Assembly (NCBI GenBank): GCA_964036275.1
Contig: OZ038435.1
Coordinates: 21,496,559 to 21,560,558 of the forward strand
Direction of reading: 5' to 3'
Source of the DNA: Litoditis marina
Taxonomy: Eukaryota > Nematoda > Chromadorea > Rhabditida > Rhabditidae
Length of the DNA: 64,000 bases
Shown: positions 56,101 through 64,000 of the stretch, piece after piece
How positions within the stretch are numbered: position 1 is the first letter of the stretch
How the letters are laid out: the number at the start of each line of letters is the position of its first letter
Made by a program: the position numbers and the translations under genes
The notes under the pieces: model-generated
Databases searched by the model: none
What the model saw: the letters and a program-made list of their open reading frames with translations, nothing else
Told to the model about the DNA's origin: nothing

Positions 56101-58540
56101 TGGAGCAGCTGGAATGCCTGGGAGGAGTGCAAATGCGGACGGGAGTACAGAAAAAGGTCGGTATGAGGCTATGAAGATTTGTCCTTGTTACGAGTGTTGT
56201 ATCTCCCTTTAATAATGTTTCTCGCTTTCTATCACTCTCTATTTCTTCACCTCTATCACACTTTCTTTCTCGCACTCTCGCCCTCCCTCTCTCTCTCTCT
56301 TTCCTTCTTATTTTTCTCGGCTACCACACGTACAGGGAGTGAGCAAACCGTTATAGTCTGTTTCACGAAACAATAGCCCTCTACAGTAAGATAATAAAAC
56401 TTTTAAGTGAATTTATAATATCTTGTAGGTGTTGTACATAGTTTAAACTTTGTGATTTCGTTTTCCACTTTGGGTACTACAAGCATGCAAAACAGTGAAT
56501 CTTAAATTCTGTTTGTTGACTAAATAAATGCGTTTGAACTTTTGCAAGATTACTGTAGAAAGTCATCGATTGGTGAAACGAACTATACTGTAGTTTGATC
56601 TTTATACTCCCATCACTTGCGAACTTCGCCCGAAAAGCAGCCGGATCAAACTACAAACTCACCTGAATAGGGTAGAATATACCGTTTTGACCTACTCTGC
56701 AAACTGTCAACCGTTCCTACAGAACCCGTCACTGTCTGGGTGGATCGTGTGAGGGCTGCCACGTAGAGTTGGCCAAGTGCCAAGTGGGCTGCCGAACAGT
56801 TCGAAAATGGACAGACTGGACCGCATGGATGAGAAGTGGTACTAAATCAGCTATAGTCATTTTCATTTCAGCGTGTCATACTACAGTATGCGCTTTGAAA
56901 TGCCATTCCGTTTTTGGAGAACTTTATGTGTACTGGCGGGATCGATGTATGTATAGTCTGTTTCACGCAACAATAGCCATCTACAGTAAGATTGTAAATC
57001 TTTGAAGTACATTATTCATATCTTGTAGGTATTATAAATAGTTTGAACTTTGTGATGTTGTTCTATACAGTGGTTACTACAGGCACAGAAAACAGTGAAG
57101 CTAAAAGTCTGTTTGTTGATTAAATAAATTGCCTTGAATATTCGAAAGATTACTGTAGAAAGTAACCGATTGGTGGAACGGAGTATAACGCCAGACACAT
57201 CAGCAACGTTGAGATACCCCTGAAAAAGACCAGAGTTGAACTACGAAAATAGCAGAACAATCTTCCGTAGAGAATACAGTTCAATTCTTACCTTAAACTA
57301 TTCCCCATGTAGCTGTATAACACTATGTGTAAACACTCCAAGATGAGCTAGCACATCGCAAGTAACGTATACAGTAGCCTTCCGCAATTCAGAGGACGGT
57401 GACTCTAGAGTACGTATGCTAGAAGATCCCCCACCTCCATCCCGTTCTGCGTCTCTCGCTATGCCTCACTATTTCTCGTCTCTTACATCCCGGCGGGATG
57501 TAAGAGCAGAGAAATATCGTGTGTTTGAGGAGACGCAGGATGGGATGAAGAGGCGATGTTCTAGTATACGTACTCAGAGGTTGCTCTTTACAGTATATGA
57601 TGTGTAGTTTTTCCTATCCCTCCAAGTTTATAGTTGGAGTCAGCGGTTTTTCGGTCGTACTTCGGGAGCTGCGGCGTCGCGTACCGACAGCAAACTACAA
57701 CTGAGATTCGAACACTACCCAAATCTGATTCTTATTTCTCATTTTTTTTCAGAAGGAGCTGAGCACAGATTCCGGGGTCTTGCCGTCGGTAGTGCCAACG
57801 ATAACATGACAGTGGAACTGAGGGAGGAGCGCCGGGAGACGCAAGCACCAGGTGATTCTCTCTTTCTCTCTCTATCTCATTCTCTCTCTCTCTCTCTCCC
57901 TCTATCTCTCTCCCCAGAAAGGTTTTCAAAATAGTATCCATATTTCCCAACATTCACCATGAATGGAATGGTTTCTTGTATGTTATAACTTTTCGTTTTC
58001 AGAGAATCAGTGAGTATCAGCCATAACCAAACTTGTGATCTCGTAAGAACCGAAGTCTTCTCATATAAGCCTCACAACCAGGAACATACTATTTAGATCT
58101 GCATATGTGCAAAGCGAGAGGGACAGGGTGAGAATCAGGTACCGAGTACCGAGACACTCTAGAATAACGCGTGCTCAAATGAAGATACAACTCAAATTCG
58201 CTCAACTACCGAAACTGGTACCGGAAAACGGTCTAGCATATACGGCCTCTGATCTTATCGATTTCCAGCCGCTCCGTGGAGCGACTGGGAGGTGCGTGCA
58301 GGCGTCGCGTTCCGCCACAAACTGGCTGCGTATCGCCAGCCGCTGATTGAGCATCAGCTCATTTCGACCACGCCCACTCGAAGTGTACACGTGAAGTGGA
58401 TGGTTTTATCGTCTTTTACATCACTTCTTCTCGGATTCTGGGCTCGATCTGTGATTTCCTGTTGTTTTCGAAGGAAACGGCAAAAGTTCCAGAGCGTTTC
58501 GTCATTTTCCGGGCAGGATTTCACGAAACCTGTAGTTTGA
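51334..58540 (+). CDS. Thrombospondin type-1 repeat membrane protein
   Basis: Seven exons: 51334-51402, 54363-54455, 55065-55173, 56009-56156, 56723-56838, 57753-57851 and 58269-58540 (TGA), 301 aa, phases 0,0,1,2,1,1. Exon 1 encodes a classic signal peptide (MSTRLFFLFSLSIIPIYS). TSR1 begins W64-x2-W67-x2-W70-x2-C73 and continues through RRRRCDRPTPYGRGSFCRG to EKRTC. TSR2 has WGVWSSWNAWEEC, then EYRKRTRHC. Weaker W-x2-W relics follow (KWTDWTAW, APWSDW). A hydrophobic stretch WMVLSSFTSLLLGFWA (255-270) and the basic FRRKRQK suggest a type I membrane protein with a short tail. TSRs usually serve adhesion, guidance or matrix contacts; no specific orthologue is recognised. Exons 1 and 2 are inferred from splice sites, phase and signal-peptide character across a 3-kb intron. 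The stop codon lies in a TGTAGTTTGAACCC motif. Confidence 0.82.
51561..52018. mobile_element. Interleaved pair of family G elements (A-B-A'-B')
   Basis: Segment A (51561-51688) is complemented by A' (51786-51917) and segment B (51685-51786) by B' (51914-52018). B starts TATAGTTCCCACCATTCC and B' ends AGGAATGGTGTGAACTATA. All four boundaries carry CCTACTGAGACTCCTACAGT or its complement. The order is alternating, not nested. In the first intron of the TSR gene. Confidence 0.8.
52169..52235. mobile_element. Family D element
   Basis: GTTGTAGTTTGATCACG and GGATAAAACTACAAACACAG inverted ends, directly before a family T copy. Confidence 0.55.
52256..52451 (+). mobile_element. tRNA-like TIR element, family T, copy 2
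   Basis: TTTAGTCGTCGCCAACGGGA to TTGGCACCCACTATA. The tRNA-like part runs about 52351-52422 with B-box GGTTCGATGCC (one change). Confidence 0.8.
52484..52687 (-). mobile_element. tRNA-like TIR element, family T, copy 3
   Basis: Inverted relative to copy 2 and separated by 32 bp: GTAGTGGGTGCCAAATTTAT to GTTGGTGACGACCTGACGAC. On the minus strand the B-box is GGTTCGATCCC. Confidence 0.8.
53038..53145. repeat. GA-rich tract
   Basis: Imperfect then pure (GA)n, in TSR-gene intron 1. Confidence 0.85.
53285..53475. repeat. TCACGTAA repeats
   Basis: GAAGTCACGAAAAAT, AATCACGTAAAATTCACGTA, CACGCAAGTCACGTAAAAC and GTTCACGTGTTCTCG are irregular short repeats of the ACGT core, as at 4865-5060. Confidence 0.5.
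53727..53923 (+). mobile_element. tRNA-like TIR element, family T, copy 4
   Basis: TATAGTTGTCGCCAACGGAA to GTTGGCACCCACTAC. It holds a well-preserved A/B-box pair (TAGCGCTGTGGTTAGCG, GGTTCGATTCC). Confidence 0.85.
54042..54238 (-). mobile_element. tRNA-like TIR element, family T, copy 5
   Basis: TATAGTAAGTGCCAAATTTA to CGTTGGCGACCACTATA, minus orientation, with B-box GGTTCGATTCC on the minus strand. Exactly the same length as copy 4. Confidence 0.85.
54912..55035. mobile_element. Family A TTAA hairpin MITE, copy 8
   Basis: TTAAAGAAGGACGATTATGT to CATTATCGTCCTCCTTTAA. It ends 29 nt before the TSR1 exon and probably overlaps the branch region. Confidence 0.9.
55402..55583. mobile_element. Family B palindromic MITE, copy 4
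   Basis: CAGAGTACGTCTGCTAGAAG to CTTCTAGCATATGTACTCAG. Its loop is inverted relative to the 20148 copy. Confidence 0.88.
55740..55862. mobile_element. Family A TTAA hairpin MITE, copy 9
   Basis: TTAAAGTAGGACGATTATGT to CATAATCGTCCTTCTTTCAT. The right TTAA has decayed to TTCA. Confidence 0.88.
56352..56587. mobile_element. Family C TATAGT-TIR MITE, copy 3
   Basis: TATAGTCTGTTTCACGAAAC to GGTGAAACGAACTATA, 236 bp, in a TSR-gene intron and directly followed by a family D element (56588-56660). Confidence 0.88.
56588..56660. mobile_element. Family D element
   Basis: CTGTAGTTTGATCTTTATAC and GGATCAAACTACAAACTC inverted ends. Confidence 0.6.
56952..57187. mobile_element. Family C TATAGT-TIR MITE, copy 4
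   Basis: TATAGTCTGTTTCACGCAAC to GGTGGAACGGAGTATA. It is more diverged than the copy 365 bp upstream, so they are probably separate insertions. Confidence 0.85.
57405..57577. mobile_element. Family B palindromic MITE, copy 5
   Basis: TAGAGTACGTATGCTAGAAG to GTTCTAGTATACGTACTCAG. Confidence 0.85.
57603..57705. mobile_element. Family D-like element
   Basis: TGTAGTTTTTCCTATC at the left and CAGCAAACTACAACTGAG at the right. The interior GTACTTCGGGAGCTGCGG is not seen in other copies. Weak assignment. Confidence 0.4.
57857..57915. repeat. (CT)n tract
   Basis: CT-rich run directly after the donor of the sixth TSR-gene exon. Confidence 0.85.
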
Positions 58541-58574
58541 ACCCGAGTGTTGTATAGTATAATGTATTTATTCG

Positions 58575-58775
58575 ATACACACATGCAACCAGGTTCCATG
58601 TATGCAATACTATTCGCTGCTCTCAAATGTTACCGGGCTGCATCTCAAATGTAATCCAGTTTGTCTACAGTAAGGTGTTTTATGTAACTTGTATGCAACC
58701 CGGTTACATGTTCACTATAATGAATATGGACCTTATTTGTAAGAACAAGTATACAAGTTGTTTTATGTAACAAGC
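58575..58775. repeat. ATGCAACC(A/C)GGTT inverted/direct repeats
   Basis: ACATGCAACCAGGTTCCATG and TATGCAACCCGGTTACATG are direct copies. TTTTATGTAACTTGTATGC (58678) and GTATACAAGTTGTTTTATGT (58749) are related in inverse and direct orientation. Confidence 0.5.
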
Positions 58776-59008
58776 ACTAGAACGCAGTTCCGGAGTTGAA
58801 GTTTGATCCCTCTACACAGCATAATTTACGTTCATCGAAAGCTGAAGCGAACACAACAAATTCTGATGTGTTTTTGACATTTTAGCCTACATGGAAAGCC
58901 CATATGAGTTGTATTTTGATCGAATCGCTATATAACGTAGCCAAATAGTTTTTTCGTTATAGAATTAGCCACAGTCATTTGTGTTGTCTCTCTGTTAGCG
59001 ATCTCAGG

Positions 59009-59191
59009 GTACTCTGATGTTAAAAACTGAGTTATTCGCCGAAAACCCAAGTTGTAAATCAAGGATCAGACTTTTCACCGAGAACTTGGTGCACAAGTGT
59101 ACACCAATCTTTGATTTCACAACGTAATAACAACTAGTGACCAATTTGGTGGGGCGAACCTTGGTAAACAACTCGGTTTTTAACTTTAGAG
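59009..59191. mobile_element. Fold-back element
   Basis: GGTACTCTGATGTTAAAAAC pairs with GTTTTTAACTTTAGAGTA. Inner GTTGTAAATCAAGGAT pairs with ATCTTTGATTTCACAAC around CTTGGTGCACAAGTGTACAC. Confidence 0.7.
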
Positions 59192-60119
59192 TAAGCGTTT
59201 TTGCTTCAGACCATAGTCCTTATCACTCCTACGTAACCTCCACAGTACGCAGGTAAACATTTCGATTACCTCCTTCGATTAAAAAGGTCAACTCTTCAAA
59301 ACTGAATTTCAGTTTTTCTCAACCATATCTTCTTCTATCTTATATATATATATCTTATATCTTGTTTTGATTGTCTGTTTATAAACGTATCTTTTTTCGA
59401 TGTGTCTTTTGCATTCTACGGAGAGAAAAACACTTCTAAACCCAAACAATATATGTTTATAATGTATATATGAGCAGGAAACATAAAAACAACAGATTAT
59501 TAGAACAAACTTCACAAACTAAGAAATCATTTTGACAGCAAACTACAAAAATGTGAACTTTGAATATGAAAGAAAGAAGAAGTTTTGTATTACTGAACTT
59601 AAAATAAAAACCATGTTTATACTACGCAGACTAAAAGAACACAGGATAGACTACACGTAATCGAAAATCCCTCGCAAATTCACTAAAATACCCAGGTAAA
59701 ACAAGAATAAACCTTATTCGGCAACTAAATTTTACCAAAAGAAACAGTAGTTGTTGAACTACCAAGAAAGCCGAGTTTTCTGAGGTTTTTGAATAGTTTC
59801 ATGGAAAAATCAGAAAAGACAACTGTCCGTCAATTAAAACATTCTACCATAAAAACACTGATATTTCAAAAATTACGAAAACACGAGTATATATCACCAT
59901 ATTGAAAGAGAGAGCAATCAATGACTCAATATGAGAGAAATGAACACAAACTTATGAACGAACAATATGTATACGGTCAGTTAACCCCATCCCATATACA
60001 GTAGAAGATAAAGGCTGATGAACTTACAGAAAAAAAGTGACCAAACTACAAAAGCTCCCCATTTCTGGTACAATAACCCTTGAACCGCTTCATAACAATG
60101 GATAACGCACGACTCAAAG

Positions 60120-60490
60120 ACAAGATTAGCCACAACACAAAAAGTGTGTGGCTTTCAAGCTAATAAACCCCGAGTTATGAAAGGGAACTTATTAACCAAA
60201 AGGTATCAAATACATGAAACTTATCAACTGATGACTATCGAATACATTGACTTATCAATCGTTAAGTACGAAAAGCTAGGGAAGTACCGATCAATAAGTA
60301 CGAAATGCAATGTACGAATCAATCAATCGATAAGTAGCAAATAGCAAATGCATAAACTTATCAACCAATCGAATGCACGGTACTACCCAGTCAATCGATA
60401 GGTAAACAGGTATTCAATACACTAAACCGACCAATCGATAAGTATAAAATGCACTTATCCATCAATAACTATTCAACACACAAAACGAAC
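60120..60490. repeat. AATCGATAAGTA-type irregular repeats
   Basis: Repeated CAATCGATAAGTA(G/T)(C/A)AAA, CTTATCAACCAATCGA and CATTGACTTATCAATCG blocks at roughly 50-60 bp spacing. The TATCGATA-like core repeats about six times. Confidence 0.6.
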
Positions 60491-60512
60491 CAATCAATAC
60501 GTATCAAACGCA

Positions 60513-63355
60513 TTACTGATCGGCCCACCCGGGCATTGGCTCATCGTACATATCGTATGTTCCGTAGATGATCTGCTCCTCAACTGGTTCCACATCTCTT
60601 CTCGGAGGGGAGAGAGAGGAGGTATTGGAGGGACCACCCTCAGACATGTCATGCTCATGTACACCGCCTGGAAAATCAATACGCATATAATACATGTAAA
60701 TCTAAATGCTAAATAACGTCCTAAATGACTAAATAAATGCAATGGAAATAACGTCAGACTAACATCATAAAATGTACGTTTGCGATCCAAATGTGAAAAA
60801 TGGTTTCGCTATGAAAGGTTGTCTTGTTATCAAAGTAGTTCCCGGAAAAGTTAGCGAAAACAGTACTCCCTATCTATCTGATCCGCAGAATTTTTATTTC
60901 TAAAGAAGGACGATTATGTGGTCCAATCCCAACGCTTCAGTCTTTTAAACTGCAATACATTTTTCAATTGCAGTTTAAAGGACCGTTGACACGGGATTGG
61001 TCCACATAATCCTCCTGCTTAACCGTTAACAAAATCCACTGATCAAACTACAAATAATCAATCCTCTGTAACACTGTAACTTTCCTAATTAACAATTTCT
61101 AGTCGAAAACGTACCACAGTTGGCGATTTGCTGTCCGTTGTCCCCCCTGCCGCGCGACTCCTGTTGTCTCTTTCGCTGACGGCGTTGGGCGTCTCGCATC
61201 GCGTTGTACTGACGACGCTCCTCACTGAAAACCAATACCAGTAAGATTTGTTTCTATTTGACAAAGTTCAAACGTAAAACAGACCATATTCTCGCTTTAG
61301 TGTGTACGTTTGTAGATTCAGCTAGCAGCTGGTACCAGCTGCTAACTGAAGTTGTAACAGAGTCAAATGTCTGGGCTCGTTCAAGGCAGACTCAACTCGA
61401 AGAAAAAACTTCCGAAAAGTCGAGTGGAGTTCCACGCGAACCCTTTGTACGCAAACCAGGAATTGCCCAAGACTTTCAAACTCGAAATATCGAAGAGCAA
61501 CTCGGAAGTTCGAACTAGAAACTCGGTTAACCACCCTAAACCCTACTTTCGAACTAGAAACTCGGTTAACAACCCTAAACCCTACTATACCCTCTCTCGA
61601 CACGAATTGAATACAAAACGCCCACCTGTTCATCCTGTGGTACTTGGCGCGTGCCTGTTCCGCGCGTCGTGCCCTTCTCTGCTGGGCGTCCTCAATGGCG
61701 ACCCTCGTCTCGTCCGGAAGCGCCTGAGGGTCAACCGACTCGGCCAGCTGCACCAGCTGCTCGTCGCGTTGACGGGACTGGAAACAGGGATGTAGTTTTT
61801 CTTTCTCTATCTCTCCCTCCCTCTCTCTATTTCTCGCTCCCTCTCTCTATCTCTCCCTCCCTCCCTCCCTCCCTCTCTCTATTTCTTCATCAATAATCTT
61901 TCCCTCTTTTTCAGCATCTTTTTCTTCCTCTCCCCAGAAACTCTATTAACAAAAAACTTTTAGCAAGAAGAAAGAACTAAAAAACTACTCGACTCCCACC
62001 TTTCGAAGTAGATCTGCCCTGCGCGCATTCTGCTGTTGACGAATCTCCGGACGCATGCTGTGGTAGCTGAAATTAATTTTTCAGCTAGCTTTTCTTACCT
62101 TACTTCTGAAAAAGATTTTCGAGAGTGAAACTGAACTTAACAAGTTTTGAGTCAATTTTTGTTTCCAAGTCAAACTCAATTCATGCGGAAAACATTAAAA
62201 CGAGTCTTGCCATTTGAAACTCAATTGACGACCCTAATACGTACCGTATTCTTGCGCGTTCGGCCCTGCGCGCCTTCGAGAGGGCGTGTCGGTCGCCGGG
62301 CGTCATGGCCATTTGGGGGGATTCGGAGGAGGAGGAGATGGGGTGCGCACGGTAGGCCAACTCATTCTGATCCTGCTGTTGTTGCTGCTGAAAAGACTTG
62401 CAACTGTGAACGCAATTCAATGATAATTGTGAACATGCTGCGGGTAAAGAGAGAGGAACGATGATGATGATCATATAAAGTTTATTTGCAAAAATACCAT
62501 AGTACGGAGTAGGTTTCATGGCAAATCGGTATCTGTATCTGACATTGACTACTTTTGAATTTCTCTTTCAAATTTCAGATCCTGATAGCGAAAACCGTAT
62601 TTTTCATCGTATTGAGAACTGCAGCAATGTGTGACAACAGAAAAATAAGGCCACTTTCACAATATTCTCAAATGGCCGGGTCTTGTATGAAACAATACCT
62701 CGATGGGTCTTGGATAGAGGGTGTCATGGGAGGAGGTAGATGGACTCATATGCGAATGGGACTGCAACTGAAAGAAATACAACAAAGTAACTATTTCAAT
62801 TAACTTTACAACATCTAAAAGAATGATCCTGAGTAGAACGTGATGATTTAGACAGCAAAAACTTCATGATACATGATGTGATAAACACTTTCAAGAGAGT
62901 ATAATTCGAAGCAGTTTATATCAGAAAATTGTTGGTTGGTAAACTACGCCAACTTTTGAAATCCGGGCCTGAGTAACTACGGTCAAGTATCAGACAAGAA
63001 ACCTGTTATTCATTGAAATGAAGTATCAGGCTACAAACTAGGGTTGTTAAAGACAAACTGGAAACTCGACTCGAATCGAAAAAACTCGAAAACTTTCGAG
63101 TCGAGTCGAACTCGAAAACTCGATTTTTCGAAATTTTGAACTCGATTAACAACCCTACTACAAACCACAGCCACGTATCAGACTACAAAGTACAGCCCAG
63201 ACCAAACTACAAACTACGAACCTGTTGTTCATTGCCGCCCGGTGTGGAGTAGATCTGGAGATGATCCTTCGTGTCCACGTGGGAGATGGCCGGATCAGTG
63301 GGCTGGATCAGGATAGGCTGGCCTTGGGTCAGGGCTCTGGAAATAGAGAGAGGAT

Positions 63356-63402
<47 letters not shown>

Positions 63403-64000
63403 AGATAGAAACGCACTTCCACAAAGTTGATCGAACGACCAGAAAAACATACCTCAGCTGGTGTTCCTCCTGGATGCGTTGTCCGTCCATTGTGCGCAGC
63501 TCAACCGGCAGTCCGTTGGCGTCTCGACCAGTCATCAGCATGTCGTGGAGGGCCTTTTCGTCGATCAACATTTGAGAGGACTGGAAGAGGGAAACGGTTG
63601 AGTTGGGCTCAACTTTAATGGTACTAACTTCGGTCCAAGTTTGAAGTTCAGGCTTAAAGTTGATTGACTTATTAATATGCAAAAATGTGAAAGATATAGA
63701 AAACAGACACAAAAACAAAACCAACTGAATTTGAGCAGTTTACCTTTTGGTTTTTCAAGCTCAGGTTTTAAACTAAAGTGTCTTCGTCCATAATCAATAT
63801 CTCTACACAAGTTTCGATCTCATGCTCGACATCCAAGTGTCAAGTCATAACTCGAGTTTCGCGTTGTTAAAAATGTAAGAATAGAACTTCTAGATGGACG
63901 AATCATCTATCTCCCACCAACCTGAGTGTAGATGAGTTTGTCCTGTTGCATCATGGTCCCGTCGGGTCCCGGGACAGCTACCGCATCCCCGGCTCCGCCC
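60513..64000 (-). CDS. Q-rich protein with duplicated basic RxYHxM motif (partial)
   Basis: The 5' end lies beyond the right edge. Nine minus-strand exons are visible: 63922-64000 (partial), 63453-63580, 63222-63336, 62699-62767, 62245-62387, 62000-62066, 61626-61777, 61115-61224 and 60513-60667 (TAA), about 338 aa in phase. The N-terminal visible part is glutamine/aspartate-rich (MMQQDKLIYTQ, RTMDGQRIQEEHQL, ALTQGQPILIQPTD). It then has a Q5 run and Ser-rich stretches. Two related basic, probably helical segments follow: RRAERARIRYHSMRPEIRQQ and RRAEQARAKYHRMNSEERRQ, each leading to NARR/NAMRD and more basic residues. The tail is acidic/aromatic (IIYGTYDMYDEPMPGWADQ). There is no signal peptide. 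The composition suggests a nuclear DNA- or RNA-associated protein, somewhat like STPR-type basic repeats, but this is only a resemblance. The exon at 62387 has a CAGCAG tandem acceptor. Confidence 0.85.
60900..61022. mobile_element. Family A TTAA hairpin MITE, copy 10
   Basis: TAAAGAAGGACGATTATGTG to CATAATCCTCCTGCTTAA, in the last intron of the Q-rich gene. Confidence 0.9.
61500..61605. repeat. Direct duplication GAACTAGAAACTCGGTTAAC
   Basis: Two adjacent copies of about 45 bp (61509 and 61554), each ending CCCTAAACCCTACT. The copies look like the right end of the GGGTTGTTAA element family, and the AACTCG-rich sequence upstream to 61350 may be its body. Confidence 0.6.
61800..61905. repeat. 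CT/CCCT-rich tract
   Basis: Imperfect (CT)n and (CCCT)n in an intron of the Q-rich gene. Confidence 0.85.
63040..63162. mobile_element. GGGTTGTTAA...AACAACCC element (family I)
   Basis: About 120 bp from AGGGTTGTTAAAG to GATTAACAACCCT, filled with GAAAACTCGA repeats and the palindrome TTTCGAGTCGAGTCGAA. Fragments of the same family are at 815-870, 12659-12725 and 61350-61605. Confidence 0.7.
63355..63405. repeat. (GA)n tract
   Basis: Nearly pure GA of about 45 bp, immediately upstream (minus-strand sense) of the acceptor of the exon at 63222-63336, so on the transcript it is a CU-rich polypyrimidine run. Confidence 0.95.

Larger units (their letters stand above)
58541..60512. other. Convergent intergenic region
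   Basis: No gene between the TSR stop and the 3' end of the minus-strand gene. It holds two fold-backs (58575-58775, 59009-59191) and the TCGATAAG-rich repeats; 59200-60120 is AT-rich with nothing recognisable. Confidence 0.6.

Noticed and set aside
61322..61795. Overlapping 142-143-codon frames on both strands
   Set aside because: Only the minus-strand part 61626-61777 is an exon of the Q-rich gene; the rest is intron and antisense shadow.

Overview
The window is animal nuclear DNA, most likely from a nematode. Every gene found is split into short exons (about 70-270 nt), with introns that begin GT and end in the short TTTTCAG-like acceptor typical of roundworms. Three start codons sit 1-6 nt after such an acceptor with no exon needed upstream, which is the arrangement seen at spliced-leader trans-splice sites. 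The PAPS transporter, calcipressin and RPS12 proteins have an invertebrate character. No exact species can be named.

Eight protein genes can be assembled with consistent reading phase. From left to right: a small RING-finger E3 ligase candidate (+, 5957-12903); an unrecognised eight-exon gene (+, 18436-22658); an unrecognised N-terminal coiled-coil protein of 399 aa (-, 24655-31586); ribosomal protein S12 (+, 32677-33578); an SLC35B3/PAPST2-type Golgi PAPS transporter (+, 34109-41467); calcipressin/RCAN, the calcineurin regulator (-, 42468-45853); a signal-peptide protein with thrombospondin type-1 repeats and a C-terminal membrane segment (+, 51334-58540); and a Q-rich basic nuclear-type protein with a duplicated basic motif, cut by the right edge (-, 60513-64000). 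The coiled-coil gene and RPS12 are divergent and share about 1.1 kb. RPS12 and the transporter are in tandem 530 nt apart and could be one operon. The transporter and RCAN converge, as do the second and third genes. Apart from that possible operon, the neighbours show no shared pathway.

The remainder is dominated by non-autonomous DNA. I recognise about a dozen families of short palindromic or terminal-inverted-repeat elements (lettered A to T here), many present 2-10 times. They include a roughly 197-bp TIR element carrying a tRNA-like Pol III cassette (five copies); a 230-bp TATAGT-TIR element nested in others; 120-bp TTAA-flanked hairpins (ten copies); and two long fold-backs with arms of 290 and 150 bp that appear to belong to one family. 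There is also a tRNA-derived SINE, an LTR-retrotransposon remnant with a primer-binding site, a 130-bp intronic satellite with CRE-like TGACGTCA boxes, a degenerate GGCGCC tandem array, a 22-bp minisatellite, and many long (CT)n/(GA)n and poly-C tracts. Several hairpin elements lie within 12-30 nt of exon borders, and one supplies the last 30 or so codons of a gene model.

The regions 1-5500, 12.9-18.4 kb, 22.7-24.6 kb, 45.9-51.3 kb and 58.5-60.5 kb show no supportable protein gene.
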